Assembly (NCBI RefSeq): GCF_001752365.1
Contig: NZ_MEIY01000001.1
Coordinates: 1,967,003-2,031,002 of the forward strand
Direction of reading: 5' to 3'
Source of the DNA: Marinobacter sp. X15-166B
Lineage (GTDB): Bacteria > Pseudomonadota > Gammaproteobacteria > Pseudomonadales > Oleiphilaceae
Length of the DNA stretch: 64,000 nt
Shown here piece after piece: positions 11,200-22,395 of this stretch (its first letter is position 1; every line of letters starts with the position of its first letter). The position numbers and the translations under genes are program-made. Under the pieces are notes generated by a model. It searched no databases and was not told where the DNA came from. It worked only from the letters and a program-made list of their open reading frames with translations.

Positions 11200-14100
11200 A
11201 TGATGACTGGTTTGTATCATCCGGGAGAATTCCGGGACAACTGTGGTTTTGGCCTGATTGCCCACATGCAAGGCGAGGCCAGCCACGAATTACTACAAAC
11301 CGCCATCACCTCTCTGACCTGTATGACCCACCGTGGCGGTATCGCCGCCGATGGAAAAACCGGCGATGGTTGCGGGCTGCTGATTCAGAGCCCGAAGGCG
11401 TTTCTGCGCAAAGTTGCCAAAGCGGCTTTTGGCTGCGACCCGGGAACGGAGTTTGCCGTGGGTCAGGTTTTCCTCAACCCTGATGGAGAGCTGGCCGCCC
11501 GGGGCCGCGCTGCCCTGGAGTCCAGTCTGACCCAGCAGGGGCTGGAGGTGCTGGGCTGGCGCACCGTGCCGGTCGACAGTCAGTGTCTGGGGCCCATGGC
11601 ACTTGCGGTTATGCCGCAGATTGAGCAGGTCTTTGTCACCGCAGCCGGCAAAAGCGACCGGGAATTCCAGATCAGCCTGTTTGTCAGCCGTCGCAAAGCG
11701 GCACAGGCCATGGCCGACGACCCCGAGTTTTATGTGTGCAGCCTGTCTCAGCATACCCTGTCCTACAAGGGGCTGATGATGCCTGCGGATCTGGCCAGCT
11801 TTTACAAAGATCTGGGGGATCCGGATCTGCACACGGCGATTTGCGTGTTTCACCAACGCTTCTCCACCAACACCATGCCGCGCTGGCCGCTGGCCCAGCC
11901 GTTCCGGTATCTCGCCCACAACGGTGAGATCAATACCATTGATGCCAACCGCAACTGGGCGCTGGCGCGAGTGACCAAATTCAGTTCGCCCGACTTGCCG
12001 GACATGAAGACCCTGCAGCCGCTGGTGAACCTGTCCGGGTCCGATTCGTCCAGCATGGACAACATGCTGGAGCTGTTGCTGGCGGGTGGGGTCGATTTGT
12101 TCCGTGCCGCGCGGATGATGGTTCCGCCGGCCTGGCAGAATGTCACCAATATGAGTTCCCGGCTGCGGGCGTTCTATGAATACAACTCCATGCATATGGA
12201 ACCCTGGGATGGCCCGGCCGGTCTGGTGCTGACCGACGGGCGCCACGCGGTGTGTATGCTGGATCGCAACGGCTTGCGCCCGGCCCGCTGGGTCACCACC
12301 CGCAACGGGTTTATCACCGTGGCCTCGGAAGCCGGTACCATCAACTACCCACCGGAAGAGGTGATCGCCAAGGGCCGGGTCGGTCCGGGGCAAATGCTGG
12401 TGGTCGATACCGAAACCGGCAGCTTGCTGCATACCGATGACATTGATGACCGGCTCAAGAACGCCCAGCCCTACCGGCGCTGGTTGCAGGACAACGGGTT
12501 GCGCATCGAGGCCACGCTCAATCAGGCGTTTCCCGATTTCAAACTGCTGGATCCGGCCGAGCTGCTGGTCCAGCAAAAAATGTTCCTGGTGACCGGCGAA
12601 GAGCGGGATCAGATCCTCCGGCCGCTGGCGGAAACCGGTCAGGAAGCGGTCGGCTCCATGGGGGATGACACCCCCATGGCGGTGTTGTCCAGCCGGGTGC
12701 GGCATCTGGCGGATTATTTCCGACAAAAGTTTGCCCAGGTCACCAACCCCCCGATTGATCCGCTGCGTGAAGCCATCGTGATGTCGCTGGAAACCTGCCT
12801 GGGCGCCGAACAGAATGTGTTCGAAGAGAAACCGGAGCATGCCAACCGCATCATTCTGTCGACGCCGGTGTTGTCCCCCGCCAAGTTTCAGCAAGTCATC
12901 AATTCGGGGCAGCCGGGGTTTGAAACGGCCCACCTGAATCTGAGTTATGCGCCGGAAATGGGGCTGGAGGCCGCCATCCGCCATTTGTGCGAAACGGCTG
13001 CCGCGGCGGTGCGCACTGGCAAGGTGTTGCTGGTGCTGAGTGACCGACAATTGACCCGAGGTGAATTGCCGGTCAATGCCCTCATGGCCACCGCCGCCAT
13101 TCACCATCACCTGTCAAAAGAGGGGTTGCGGTGCGATTGCAACCTGATTGTGGAGACCGCGTGGGCCCGGGATCCGCACCATTTTGCGGTATTGCTGGGT
13201 TTTGGCGCGACCGCGGTCTACCCCCATTTGGCGTATCAGGTGCTGAACGACCTGATTCGTACCGAAGAAATGCGCATGGACCCGATCGAGGCCAAGAATA
13301 ATTACCGCAAAGGGATCAACAAGGGGTTGATGAAAATCCTCTCCAAAATGGGGATTTCCACCATCGCGTCCTATCGCGGCGCGCAGTTGTTCGAGGCCAT
13401 TGGCCTGGCGGACGAGGTGGTTGATCTGTGCTTTACCGGCGTGCCCAGCCGGATCAAGGGCGCTGATTTCTATGATTTCCAGCAGGATCAGGAGCGCCTG
13501 GCCAGCGAAGCCTGGAATCCGCGCAAGCCTCTGTCGCCCGGGGGGCTGATCAAGTACATGCATGGTCAGGAATACCATGCGTTCAACCCCGGCGTGGTGA
13601 ACACCTTGCGCAAAGCGGTGACCACCGGGCGCTACGGCGATTATCAGGAATACGCCGCCCAGGTGAATGCGCGCCCGGTGGCCACCTTGCGTGACCTGCT
13701 CACCTTCCGTGGAAATATCGAACCGGTTCCGCTGGCGGAAGTGGAGCCGGTGGAGGCGATATACCCCCGCTTTGATTCGGCGGCCATGTCGTTAGGGGCC
13801 TTGTCGCCCGAGGCGCACGAAGCCCTGGCCATAGCCATGAACGCCCTCGGCGGTCGGTCCAATTCGGGGGAGGGGGGCGAAGATCCGGCCCGCCATGGCA
13901 CCGAGCGCCGCTCCAAAATAAAGCAGGTGGCTTCGGGTCGTTTCGGGGTCACCGCCGAATACCTGCGCAGCGCCGAGGTCATGCAGATCAAGGTTGCCCA
14001 GGGGGCCAAACCCGGTGAAGGGGGGCAGCTGCCAGGCAGCAAGGTGAACGCGTTGATCGCCCGGTTGCGCTACTCGGTGCCGGGGGTGACCCTGATTTCG

Positions 14101-15648
14101 CCGCCGCCGCACCACGATATTTACTCGATCGAAGATCTGGCGCAGCTGATTTTTGATCTGAAAGAGGTCAATCCGCAGGCGCTGGTGTCGGTCAAGCTGG
14201 TGTCGGAACCCGGCGTGGGCACCATCGCCGCCGGGGTGGCCAAGGCCTACGCCGATTTGATCACCGTGTCCGGCTACGATGGCGGCACCGCGGCCAGCCC
14301 GCTGTCTTCCATCCACTACGCCGGCTCACCCTGGGAGCTGGGCTTGAGCGAAGCGCAGCAGGCTTTGCGTGTTAACGACCTCCGGGGCAAAATCCGGCTG
14401 CAAACCGACGGCGGCCTGAAAACCGGCCTGGATGTGGTTAAAGCGGCCATTCTCGGGGCGGAAAGTTTCGGGTTTGGCACCACCCCCATGGTGGCGCTGG
14501 GGTGCAAATACCTGCGGATTTGCCACCTCAACAACTGTGCCACCGGGGTGGCAACCCAGGACGACTTTCTGCGGGATGAGCATTTCCGCGGCACCGTGGA
14601 AATGGCCAAGAACTTCTTCCGCTTCGTGGCTGAGGAGACCCGTGAATGGCTGGCCAGACTGGGGGTTCGCAGTCTGGAAGAGCTGGTGGGGCGCGTGGAT
14701 CTGTTGCAGCGCCTGCCGGGTGATACGCCCCGGCAGCACAAGCTCGATCTGCGCCGTTTGCTGACCAATGATCACATCGCCGCCGACAAGCCTCACACCT
14801 GTCAGGTGGAGCGTAATCTGCCCTTCGATCAGGCCACCCTGGCCACCCGGATGGTGGCCGACATTGCGCCCGCCATCAAAGCAAAAACCGGCGGCACCTG
14901 GAGCTACCAGGTCACCAACTGCGACCGTTCCATCGGCGCCCGCCTGAGCGGTGAGATTGCCGCGCTGCACGGTGACCACGGCATGGCGGATGCGCCGATC
15001 ACTCTGGAGCTCAGCGGCACCGCCGGGCAAAGCTTCGGGGTGTGGAACGTCAGCGGACTCCACCTGAGTCTGGAGGGCGAGGCCAACGACTATGTCGGCA
15101 AAGGCATGACCGGCGGCAAGCTGGTCATCCGTCCGCCCGCTGCCAGTGCCTTTGTGGCACGGGACTCAGCCATTATGGGTAATACCTGCCTCTATGGCGC
15201 CACCGGCGGCAAGCTGTTCGCCGCGGGCACCGCCGGCGAGCGCTTCGGGGTGCGCAACTCCGGTGCGCAGGCGGTCGTCGAAGGCGCGGGGGACCACTGT
15301 TGCGAGTACATGACCGGCGGGATGGTTACCGTGTTGGGACCCACCGGCAACAACTTCGGCGCAGGGATGACCGGCGGGTTCGCCTACGTGCTGGATGAGC
15401 GCAACATCTTCGTGGACCAGTACAACCACGATCTGGTGGAAATCCATCGCATCAGCAGTGAAGACATGGAGCCTTATCGAAACCATCTGCGCAAGGTGAT
15501 TCGCGAACACGCGGCGGAAACGCAAAGCGAGTGGGCAGGGCAGATTCTTGACAATTTTGATGACTACGTCGGCCAGTTCTGGTTGGTCAAACCCAAGGCT
15601 GCCGATTTGCGGCGCCTGTTGGCCAGTACCCGGGCCCGTCCAGAGTAA
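11200..15648 (+). CDS. gltB: Glutamate synthase (NADPH) large subunit
   Basis: GltB makes two glutamates from glutamine and 2-oxoglutarate. The 1482-residue length matches the family. A short propeptide precedes the N-terminal nucleophile Cys15 in [10 protein letters not shown], which starts the class II glutaminase domain. A central domain and an FMN-binding synthase domain follow, with ESNSGEGG-type text [13 protein letters not shown] and the phosphate-binding GGLKTGLDV region. The [3Fe-4S] cysteines are near C1102, C1108 and C1113 ([15 protein letters not shown]). The C-terminal GXGXG beta-helix has repeats such as [11 protein letters not shown] and CEYMTGGMV. It is followed after 28 bases by gltD. 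Confidence 0.98.
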   Translation: MMTGLYHPGEFRDNCGFGLIAHMQGEASHELLQTAITSLTCMTHRGGIAADGKTGDGCGLLIQSPKAFLRKVAKAAFGCDPGTEFAVGQVFLNPDGELAARGRAALESSLTQQGLEVLGWRTVPVDSQCLGPMALAVMPQIEQVFVTAAGKSDREFQISLFVSRRKAAQAMADDPEFYVCSLSQHTLSYKGLMMPADLASFYKDLGDPDLHTAICVFHQRFSTNTMPRWPLAQPFRYLAHNGEINTIDANRNWALARVTKFSSPDLPDMKTLQPLVNLSGSDSSSMDNMLELLLAGGVDLFRAARMMVPPAWQNVTNMSSRLRAFYEYNSMHMEPWDGPAGLVLTDGRHAVCMLDRNGLRPARWVTTRNGFITVASEAGTINYPPEEVIAKGRVGPGQMLVVDTETGSLLHTDDIDDRLKNAQPYRRWLQDNGLRIEATLNQAFPDFKLLDPAELLVQQKMFLVTGEERDQILRPLAETGQEAVGSMGDDTPMAVLSSRVRHLADYFRQKFAQVTNPPIDPLREAIVMSLETCLGAEQNVFEEKPEHANRIILSTPVLSPAKFQQVINSGQPGFETAHLNLSYAPEMGLEAAIRHLCETAAAAVRTGKVLLVLSDRQLTRGELPVNALMATAAIHHHLSKEGLRCDCNLIVETAWARDPHHFAVLLGFGATAVYPHLAYQVLNDLIRTEEMRMDPIEAKNNYRKGINKGLMKILSKMGISTIASYRGAQLFEAIGLADEVVDLCFTGVPSRIKGADFYDFQQDQERLASEAWNPRKPLSPGGLIKYMHGQEYHAFNPGVVNTLRKAVTTGRYGDYQEYAAQVNARPVATLRDLLTFRGNIEPVPLAEVEPVEAIYPRFDSAAMSLGALSPEAHEALAIAMNALGGRSNSGEGGEDPARHGTERRSKIKQVASGRFGVTAEYLRSAEVMQIKVAQGAKPGEGGQLPGSKVNALIARLRYSVPGVTLISPPPHHDIYSIEDLAQLIFDLKEVNPQALVSVKLVSEPGVGTIAAGVAKAYADLITVSGYDGGTAASPLSSIHYAGSPWELGLSEAQQALRVNDLRGKIRLQTDGGLKTGLDVVKAAILGAESFGFGTTPMVALGCKYLRICHLNNCATGVATQDDFLRDEHFRGTVEMAKNFFRFVAEETREWLARLGVRSLEELVGRVDLLQRLPGDTPRQHKLDLRRLLTNDHIAADKPHTCQVERNLPFDQATLATRMVADIAPAIKAKTGGTWSYQVTNCDRSIGARLSGEIAALHGDHGMADAPITLELSGTAGQSFGVWNVSGLHLSLEGEANDYVGKGMTGGKLVIRPPAASAFVARDSAIMGNTCLYGATGGKLFAAGTAGERFGVRNSGAQAVVEGAGDHCCEYMTGGMVTVLGPTGNNFGAGMTGGFAYVLDERNIFVDQYNHDLVEIHRISSEDMEPYRNHLRKVIREHAAETQSEWAGQILDNFDDYVGQFWLVKPKAADLRRLLASTRARPE

Positions 15649-15658
15649 TCAAAATTGA

Positions 15659-17131
<1,473 letters not shown>

Positions 17132-17166
17132 CGGCCCACACTCCCTTTAAGAGATCGAAAACGTCT

Positions 17167-18231
17167 ATGTCTGAGCTGAAAAATGACCGCTTTCTGCGCG
17201 CATTGATGCGCCAGCCCGTTGACCGCACCCCGGTGTGGATGATGCGACAGGCCGGGCGTTACTTGCCGGAATACCGGGCAGCCCGCACCAAAGCTGGCGA
17301 CTTTCTCAGTCTGTGCAAGAACACTCCGCTGGCTTGTGAGGTGACCTTGCAGCCGTTGGAGCGCTTTCCACTGGATGCCGCTATCCTGTTTTCGGACATT
17401 CTGACCATTCCGGATGCGATGGGCTTGGGGCTGTACTTTGAAACCGGGGAAGGCCCGAAATTCCGCAACACCATTCGCACCGCGGCCGATGTCGACGCCC
17501 TGCCAACGCTGGATTCCAGTGTGGACCTGGACTACGTGATGAACGCCGTGAGCACCATTCGCGGCGCCCTCAATGGCCGGGTACCGCTGATCGGTTTCTC
17601 GGGCAGCCCGTGGACTCTGGCCACTTACATGGTGGAAGGCGGATCGTCGAAAGATTTCCGTGAACCTAAAAAACTGGCCTACGCGCAGCCCGAGGTGATG
17701 CACCGGTTACTGGATCACCTGGCCACTACCATCATTGATTACCTGAACTGTCAAATCCGCGCCGGTGCCCAGGCTGTACAGATCTTTGATACCTGGGGGG
17801 GCTTGCTTAGCACCTGGGCCTATGAAGAGTTTTCGCTGGCCTATATGCGCAAGATTGTCGACGGTCTGATCCGTGAACACGACGGTCGCCGGGTGCCGGT
17901 GATCCTGTTCACCAAGAACGGTGGCCAGTGGCTGGAATCCATGGCCGACACCGGCGCCGACGCGTTGGGCCTGGACTGGACCACCGACATCAACGTCGCC
18001 AGAGAACGGGTCGGCGACCGGGTCGCGTTGCAGGGCAATATGGATCCCTCCATGCTGTACGCACCGCCCGCCCGCATTCGTCAGGAAGTGGCGGATATAC
18101 TGGCCCGCTTCGGCTCGAACCCGGGCCACATCTTCAATCTGGGCCATGGAATTACCCCGGATGTGGATCCCGAGCACGCCAAAGCCTTTATCGAGGCGGT
18201 GGTGGAGCTGAGCCCTCAGTACCATCAGTAA
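17167..18231 (+). CDS. hemE: Uroporphyrinogen decarboxylase
   Basis: HemE decarboxylates the four acetate chains of uroporphyrinogen III to give coproporphyrinogen III in heme synthesis. The signature [16 protein letters not shown] is near residue 20, with substrate-binding Arg residues and [12 protein letters not shown]. The second signature [13 protein letters not shown], the DTWGG segment and the C-terminal [15 protein letters not shown] are present. At 354 residues the length is normal. A T-rich, promoter-like gap of 72 bases separates it from the restored gltD end. Confidence 0.97.
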   Translation: MSELKNDRFLRALMRQPVDRTPVWMMRQAGRYLPEYRAARTKAGDFLSLCKNTPLACEVTLQPLERFPLDAAILFSDILTIPDAMGLGLYFETGEGPKFRNTIRTAADVDALPTLDSSVDLDYVMNAVSTIRGALNGRVPLIGFSGSPWTLATYMVEGGSSKDFREPKKLAYAQPEVMHRLLDHLATTIIDYLNCQIRAGAQAVQIFDTWGGLLSTWAYEEFSLAYMRKIVDGLIREHDGRRVPVILFTKNGGQWLESMADTGADALGLDWTTDINVARERVGDRVALQGNMDPSMLYAPPARIRQEVADILARFGSNPGHIFNLGHGITPDVDPEHAKAFIEAVVELSPQYHQ

Positions 18232-18244
18232 GCGGTGATCCGCT

Positions 18245-18302
18245 GGCCGGCTGGCTGTCAGCCGGTCAACTGCGGGGTGGTTCACGCCAGAATCGCCCCG
18301 CA
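18245..18302 (+). terminator. Two consecutive hairpins after hemE
   Basis: The first hairpin pairs CCGGCTG (18247-18253) with CAGCCGG (18259-18265). The second pairs TGCGGGG (18271-18277) with CCCCGCA (18296-18302). Neither is followed by a T run, so they may end or stabilise the hemE transcript without being classic intrinsic terminators. Confidence 0.4.
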
Positions 18303-18341
18303 GACTGTCCTTTCCTGCTGGCTTGTGCCACCCCCACGGAC

Positions 18342-18364
18342 TATAGTCATCCGGTAACGTTACC
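18342..18364 (+). promoter_or_regulatory. Possible -10 and 12-bp perfect palindrome upstream of the PilZ gene
   Basis: TATAGT (18342-18347) could be a -10. Five bases later is the perfect palindrome GGTAACGTTACC (18353-18364), where an operator over the transcription start would sit. No good -35 is visible. The PilZ-gene start codon is 28 bases downstream. Confidence 0.4.
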
Positions 18365-18391
18365 CGCTTTCACTGTAACCGGAGTCCGCCC

Positions 18392-18763
18392 TTGACCGAC
18401 CGCTCACCGGACCTGAGACGCTTTCAGCGCATACCCTTCGACGCCGCCTGCACGCTGCACTGCGAGCATGAGGTGTGGCCGACGGAGGTGGTCGATATCT
18501 CCTTCAACGGGGTGCTGCTGGCCCGGCCCGCCGGTTGGGACAAGCCCTTGGGGCAGCCCTGTGAGGTGGTGGTGTGTCTGAATGATCAGGACGCGGGCAT
18601 TGTGATGGCAGTGAGCCTCAAGCATATCGAGGCGCACCGGCTGGGTTTTCAGTGCCAGCTCCTGGATCTGGCAAGTGCCGCTCACCTGAAACGGCTGGTA
18701 GAGCTCAATCTCGGTGACCCGGCTTTGCTGGAGCGGGAACTCGGCCAGTTGCTGGGTTCCTGA
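18392..18763 (+). CDS. PilZ-domain protein
   Basis: This is a 123-residue, single-domain candidate c-di-GMP receptor. The first motif RRFQRIPFD (about 9-17) supplies the RxxxR arginines and the second, DISFNG (about 37-42), matches D/NxSxxG, so ligand binding looks intact. The start is a TTG preceded by CCGGAG at a seven-base spacing, which decides the start. It lies alone between hemE and the convergent radA, with 12 bases between the two stops. Its target is unknown; with pilus operons either side of it in this window, a role in pili or envelope polysaccharide is a guess. Confidence 0.85.
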   Translation: MTDRSPDLRRFQRIPFDAACTLHCEHEVWPTEVVDISFNGVLLARPAGWDKPLGQPCEVVVCLNDQDAGIVMAVSLKHIEAHRLGFQCQLLDLASAAHLKRLVELNLGDPALLERELGQLLGS

Positions 18764-18775
18764 GTCAGCGCGCTG

Positions 18776-20152
18776 TTACAGGTCTTCCAGGGCGCTGATG
18801 ACATCCCCGAGCTTGGTAACCGGCACCACCTTCATGGTGTCCGGCACCTTGCGGGGCACATTGGCTTTGGGCACCAGCGCCCGGGTAAAGCCGTGTTTGG
18901 CCGCTTCATGGATGCGTTCCTGGCCATTGGGGACCGGGCGGATTTCGCCCGACAAACCGACCTCACCAAAAATGACCAGGTCCTGCGGCAGGGCCCGGTC
19001 ACGGAAGGAAGACACGATCGCTGCCAGTAACGCCAGATCGCCACTGGTTTCATTGACTTTGACGCCGCCGACCACGTTGACGAACACGTCCTGATCACTG
19101 ATGTGCAGCCCGCCGTGGCGGTGCAGCACCGCCAGTAGCATGGCGAGCCGGTTCTGGTCCAGACCCACCGCAACCCGGCGCGGGTAGCTGCCCTGGGCCA
19201 TATCTACCAGCGCCTGAATCTCCACCAGCATGGGACGGGTGCCTTCCCAGACCACCATCACCACACTGCCGGGTGCGGGTTCTTCGCCCCGGTTGAGGAA
19301 TATGGCGCTGGGGTTTTTGACCTCTTTCAGCCCCTGTTCCAGCATGGCAAACACCCCCAGCTCGTTCACCGCTCCGAAGCGGTTCTTAATGCCGCGCAAG
19401 GTCCGGTAACGGCTGTCGCTGGAGCCTTCCAGCAGGATCGAGCAGTCGATCATGTGTTCCAGTACTTTCGGACCAGCCAGGCTGCCGTCCTTGGTCACAT
19501 GGCCGATGAGGAACAGGATGGTGCCGGTCTGCTTGGCCATGCGGGTGAGGTAAGCGGCGCTTTCCCGAACCTGGGAGACGCTGCCGGGCGCGGACTCCAC
19601 GTCGCTGACGTGCATCACCTGAATACTGTCCACGACCAATACTTTCGGTTGTTCGGCTTCCACCACCTGAATGATGCGCTCCACACTGGTCTCCGACAGC
19701 ATGTTCACATTGCGGGTGGCCAGCCCCAGCCGTTTGGCACGCATGGCTACCTGCTGCAGGGATTCCTCACCGGTGACGTAGAGCGCGGGCACCTGGCCGG
19801 CCAGGTTGCACACGGTTTGCAGCAGCAAGGTGCTCTTGCCCGCGCCCGGGTGGCCGCCCATCAGAATCGCCGAACCCTCGACCAAACCGCCGCCCAGCAC
19901 CCGGTCCAGCTCCTGCATGCCGGTACTGGTGCGTGGCTGCTCCGAGAGACTGACGGTTTCCAGCGACTGTACCGACGACAGGCTGCCGGAGAAGCCCTCA
20001 AAGCGAGCCCCCCGATTGCCGCGGCCGCCGCCACTGACGCCGCGCACCTCGCTGACCGTGTTCCAGGCCCGGCATTCGCCGCACTGACCTTGCCACTTGG
20101 AGTAATCGGCGCCGCAGTCGGTACAGACGTAGGCGGTTTTTGCTTTGGCCAT
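18776..20152 (-). CDS. radA: DNA repair protein RadA
   Basis: RadA is a RecA-like DnaB-type branch-migration helicase that acts with RecA in recombination repair. The N-terminal zinc finger has C10, C13, C24 and C27 (YVCTDCGADY, GQCGEC). The Walker A is GGHPGAGKST, the RadA-specific motif is KNRFG (about 252-256), and the C-terminal part is Lon-like (VGLSGEIRPVPNGQERIHEA). At 458 residues the length is normal. ettA lies upstream on the same strand across a repeat-rich gap. Confidence 0.97.
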   Translation of the reverse strand: MAKAKTAYVCTDCGADYSKWQGQCGECRAWNTVSEVRGVSGGGRGNRGARFEGFSGSLSSVQSLETVSLSEQPRTSTGMQELDRVLGGGLVEGSAILMGGHPGAGKSTLLLQTVCNLAGQVPALYVTGEESLQQVAMRAKRLGLATRNVNMLSETSVERIIQVVEAEQPKVLVVDSIQVMHVSDVESAPGSVSQVRESAAYLTRMAKQTGTILFLIGHVTKDGSLAGPKVLEHMIDCSILLEGSSDSRYRTLRGIKNRFGAVNELGVFAMLEQGLKEVKNPSAIFLNRGEEPAPGSVVMVVWEGTRPMLVEIQALVDMAQGSYPRRVAVGLDQNRLAMLLAVLHRHGGLHISDQDVFVNVVGGVKVNETSGDLALLAAIVSSFRDRALPQDLVIFGEVGLSGEIRPVPNGQERIHEAAKHGFTRALVPKANVPRKVPDTMKVVPVTKLGDVISALEDL

Positions 20153-20180
20153 TGGATGATCCTGATTGATTTAATAAGTG

Positions 20181-20401
20181 CCCCCTCTCCCCAACCCCTC
20201 TCCCGCCAGGGGCGAGGGGCTGATGCACCAATTCAGGCCTGGGCGTTTTGCTCCTCTCCCTTGAGGGGCGAGGGGCTGATGCACCACCTGAGGCCTGGGC
20301 GTTTTGCTCCCCTCCCGCGGGGGGCGAGGGCTAATGCACCATGTCAAGCCTTAGAGTGTGTGCCCCCTCTCCCCTGGCGGGAGAGGGCAGGGGAGAGGGG
20401 G
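20181..20401. repeat. Tandem 56-bp palindromic repeats plus a long hairpin between ettA and radA
   Basis: Two well-conserved 56-base units start at GAGGGGCTGATGCACCA (20214 and 20270) and share AGGCCTGGGCGTTTTGCTCC. A third, degenerate unit starts at 20326. Each unit contains a C-rich/G-rich palindrome of the type CCCTCTCCC...GGGGCGAGGGG. The block ends in a perfect 12-bp stem, CCCCCTCTCCCC (20363-20374) with GGGGAGAGGGGG (20390-20401). This resembles REP/BIME-type extragenic palindromes. It fills the 278-base gap between ettA and radA; I see no gene in it. Confidence 0.9.
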
Positions 20402-20430
20402 CGGTCCAGCCTATCGGAGTGGGCTCCCCC

Positions 20431-22092
20431 TTACGCCAGCTTCTTGTACTTCATGCGCTGGGGCACCAGTGCGGAATCGCCCTTGCGTTGCTTGTGGTCT
20501 TCATCGTACTCGCTGAAGTTACCCTCGAAATACACCACTTCACCGTCGTCTTCAAACGCCAGAATGTGGGTGGCGACCCGGTCCAGGAACCAGCGGTCGT
20601 GAGAGATCACCATGGCGGCGCCGGGGAAGTTCAGCAGGGCTTCTTCCAGGGCGCGCAGGGTTTCCACGTCCAGGTCGTTGGTGGGTTCGTCCAGCAGCAA
20701 CACGTTGCCGCCCTCTTTCAGCAGTTTGGCCAGATGGAGGCGGTTGCGCTCCCCGCCGGACAGGTCGCCGACCCGTTTCTGCTGGTCGGAGCCTTTGAAA
20801 TTGAACCGGCCCGCATACGCCCGCGACGGTGTTTCGTAGTTACCCACCCGGATGATGTCGTTGCCGTCGCTGAGCAGCTCCCACACGGTTTTGTCGCCGT
20901 CCAGATCACGACTCTGGTCGACATACGCCAGTTGCACGGTTTCACCGATGTCGATCGAGCCCGAGTCCGGCTGTTCGTGTCCGGCAATCATGCGGAACAG
21001 GGTGGATTTACCGGCGCCGTTACCACCAATGATGCCGACAATGGCACCCGGCGGCACCCGCAGGGACACGTCTTCGTAAAGCAGGCGGTCGCCGAAGGCT
21101 TTGCTGATGCCGTTCACTTCGATCACCTTGTCGCCCAGACGGGGACCGGGTGGGATATACAGCTCGTTGGTTTCGTTACGTTTCTGGAATTCCTGCGAAC
21201 TCATTTCCTCAAAGCGGGCCAGACGGGCCTTGCTCTTGGACTGACGGCCCTTGGCGTTGCTGCGCACCCATTCCAGTTCCTGCCGGATGGTTTTCTGGCG
21301 GGACGCTTCCTGTTTGGCTTCGGTGGCCAGGCGCTGTTCCTTGTTTTCCAGCCACTGGCTGTAGTTGCCCTCAAACGGAATGCCCTGGCCCCGGTCCAGC
21401 TCGAGAATCCAGCCAGCGACGTTGTCGAGGAAGTAACGGTCGTGGGTAATGGCCACTACGGTGCCGGTGTAGTCGTGCAGAAAGCGCTCCAGCCAGGCGA
21501 CGGATTCGGCGTCGAGGTGGTTGGTGGGCTCGTCCAGCAGCAGCATGTCCGGGCTGGCCAGCAGCAACCGGCAAAGCGCCACCCGGCGGCGCTCACCACC
21601 GGACAGATTGGCGACCTGAGCGTCCCAGGCCGGCAGCCGCAGGGCGTCGGCGGCCACTTCCAGTTTGCGCTCGATGTCGTGACCGTCGCTGGCCTGAATG
21701 AAGGCTTCCAGTTCCCCCTGTTTTTTGGCCAGGGCGTCAAAGTCGGCATCGGGTTCGGCGTAGGCAGCGTACACCTGGTCGAGCTCGGCCAGTGCGTTGT
21801 GGACCCCGGCGACCGCCTCGTCGACAATTTCTTTGACGGTTTTACTGTCGTCCAGCTCGGGTTCCTGTGGCAGGTAGCCCACGTTGATGCCGGGCTGGGG
21901 GCGGGCTTCACCGATGTAGTCCTGATCGACGCCGGCCATAATCCGCAACAAGGTCGATTTACCCGCACCGTTCAGACCCAGCACACCGATTTTGGCACCA
22001 GGGAAGAAACTGAGGGAGATGTCTTTGAGAATTTCCCGTTTCGGGGGCACAATTTTGCCCACGCGGTTCATGGTGTAAACGTATTGAGCCAT
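20431..22092 (-). CDS. ettA: Energy-dependent translational throttle protein EttA (ABC-F ATPase)
   Basis: EttA binds the ribosomal E site and gates the first peptide bond according to the ATP/ADP ratio. The 553-residue protein has two ABC domains: Walker A GLNGAGKST with signature LSGGERRRVAL and Walker B LLLDEPTNHLD, then GGNGAGKST with LSGGERNRLHL and LLLDEPTNDLD. The arm insertion and the Lys/Arg-rich linker (about 250-300) are typical. The start MAQYVYTMNRVGKIVPP is characteristic of EttA rather than of Uup or RbbA. Confidence 0.96.
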   Translation of the reverse strand: MAQYVYTMNRVGKIVPPKREILKDISLSFFPGAKIGVLGLNGAGKSTLLRIMAGVDQDYIGEARPQPGINVGYLPQEPELDDSKTVKEIVDEAVAGVHNALAELDQVYAAYAEPDADFDALAKKQGELEAFIQASDGHDIERKLEVAADALRLPAWDAQVANLSGGERRRVALCRLLLASPDMLLLDEPTNHLDAESVAWLERFLHDYTGTVVAITHDRYFLDNVAGWILELDRGQGIPFEGNYSQWLENKEQRLATEAKQEASRQKTIRQELEWVRSNAKGRQSKSKARLARFEEMSSQEFQKRNETNELYIPPGPRLGDKVIEVNGISKAFGDRLLYEDVSLRVPPGAIVGIIGGNGAGKSTLFRMIAGHEQPDSGSIDIGETVQLAYVDQSRDLDGDKTVWELLSDGNDIIRVGNYETPSRAYAGRFNFKGSDQQKRVGDLSGGERNRLHLAKLLKEGGNVLLLDEPTNDLDVETLRALEEALLNFPGAAMVISHDRWFLDRVATHILAFEDDGEVVYFEGNFSEYDEDHKQRKGDSALVPQRMKYKKLA

Positions 22093-22239
22093 AAGCAGTT
22101 TTTACCTCTGCAGTCTGAAGGCCGCAACGGCGGATTGCGCGCCAGGTGTGCGGGTGTGGTGAGAGAGCCCCGTACGGTAGCGAAAGAGTCCGGTTATGGC
22201 AATCGACGGGCATGGGCGCAGGGATTATTTGTCCCCTGG

Positions 22240-22277
22240 CTGAAAAGATGATTTCAGGGGGCGTATTACGCTAGAAT
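22240..22277 (+). promoter_or_regulatory. Probable glyA promoter with overlapping inverted repeat
   Basis: TAGAAT (22272-22277) matches the -10 consensus at five of six positions; no strong -35 exists. The inverted repeat CTGAAA-N6-TTTCAG (22240-22257) lies where a -35 would be, so an activator or repressor could act here. Confidence 0.45.
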
Positions 22278-22356
22278 AGCGGCCCTTTTCCACGAAATCG
22301 AAAACGAGGCTGGCAGGACTGTCCGCCGTTAGCGGTTTCCGGTCATGCATATTAAA

Positions 22357-22373
22357 TGCCTGCGTCGCAGGCA
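22357..22373 (+). promoter_or_regulatory. Hairpin in the glyA leader
   Basis: TGCCTGCG-T-CGCAGGCA is a perfect 8-bp inverted repeat 22 bases before the glyA start. It could be an RNA hairpin or an operator. It does not match the PurR consensus. Confidence 0.5.
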
Positions 22374-22395
22374 CAGCACACAGAGGCGTGAGTCC

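Noticed and set aside
11293..13110. 605-codon frame antisense to gltB
   Set aside because: It is a shadow of high-GC coding sequence; it is rich in His, Gln and Arg with no recognisable domain and no ribosome site, while the gltB frame is full of family motifs.
20181..20401. CRISPR array
   Set aside because: The units are tandem and contiguous with similar sequence throughout; there are no unique spacers of constant length and no cas genes in the window.
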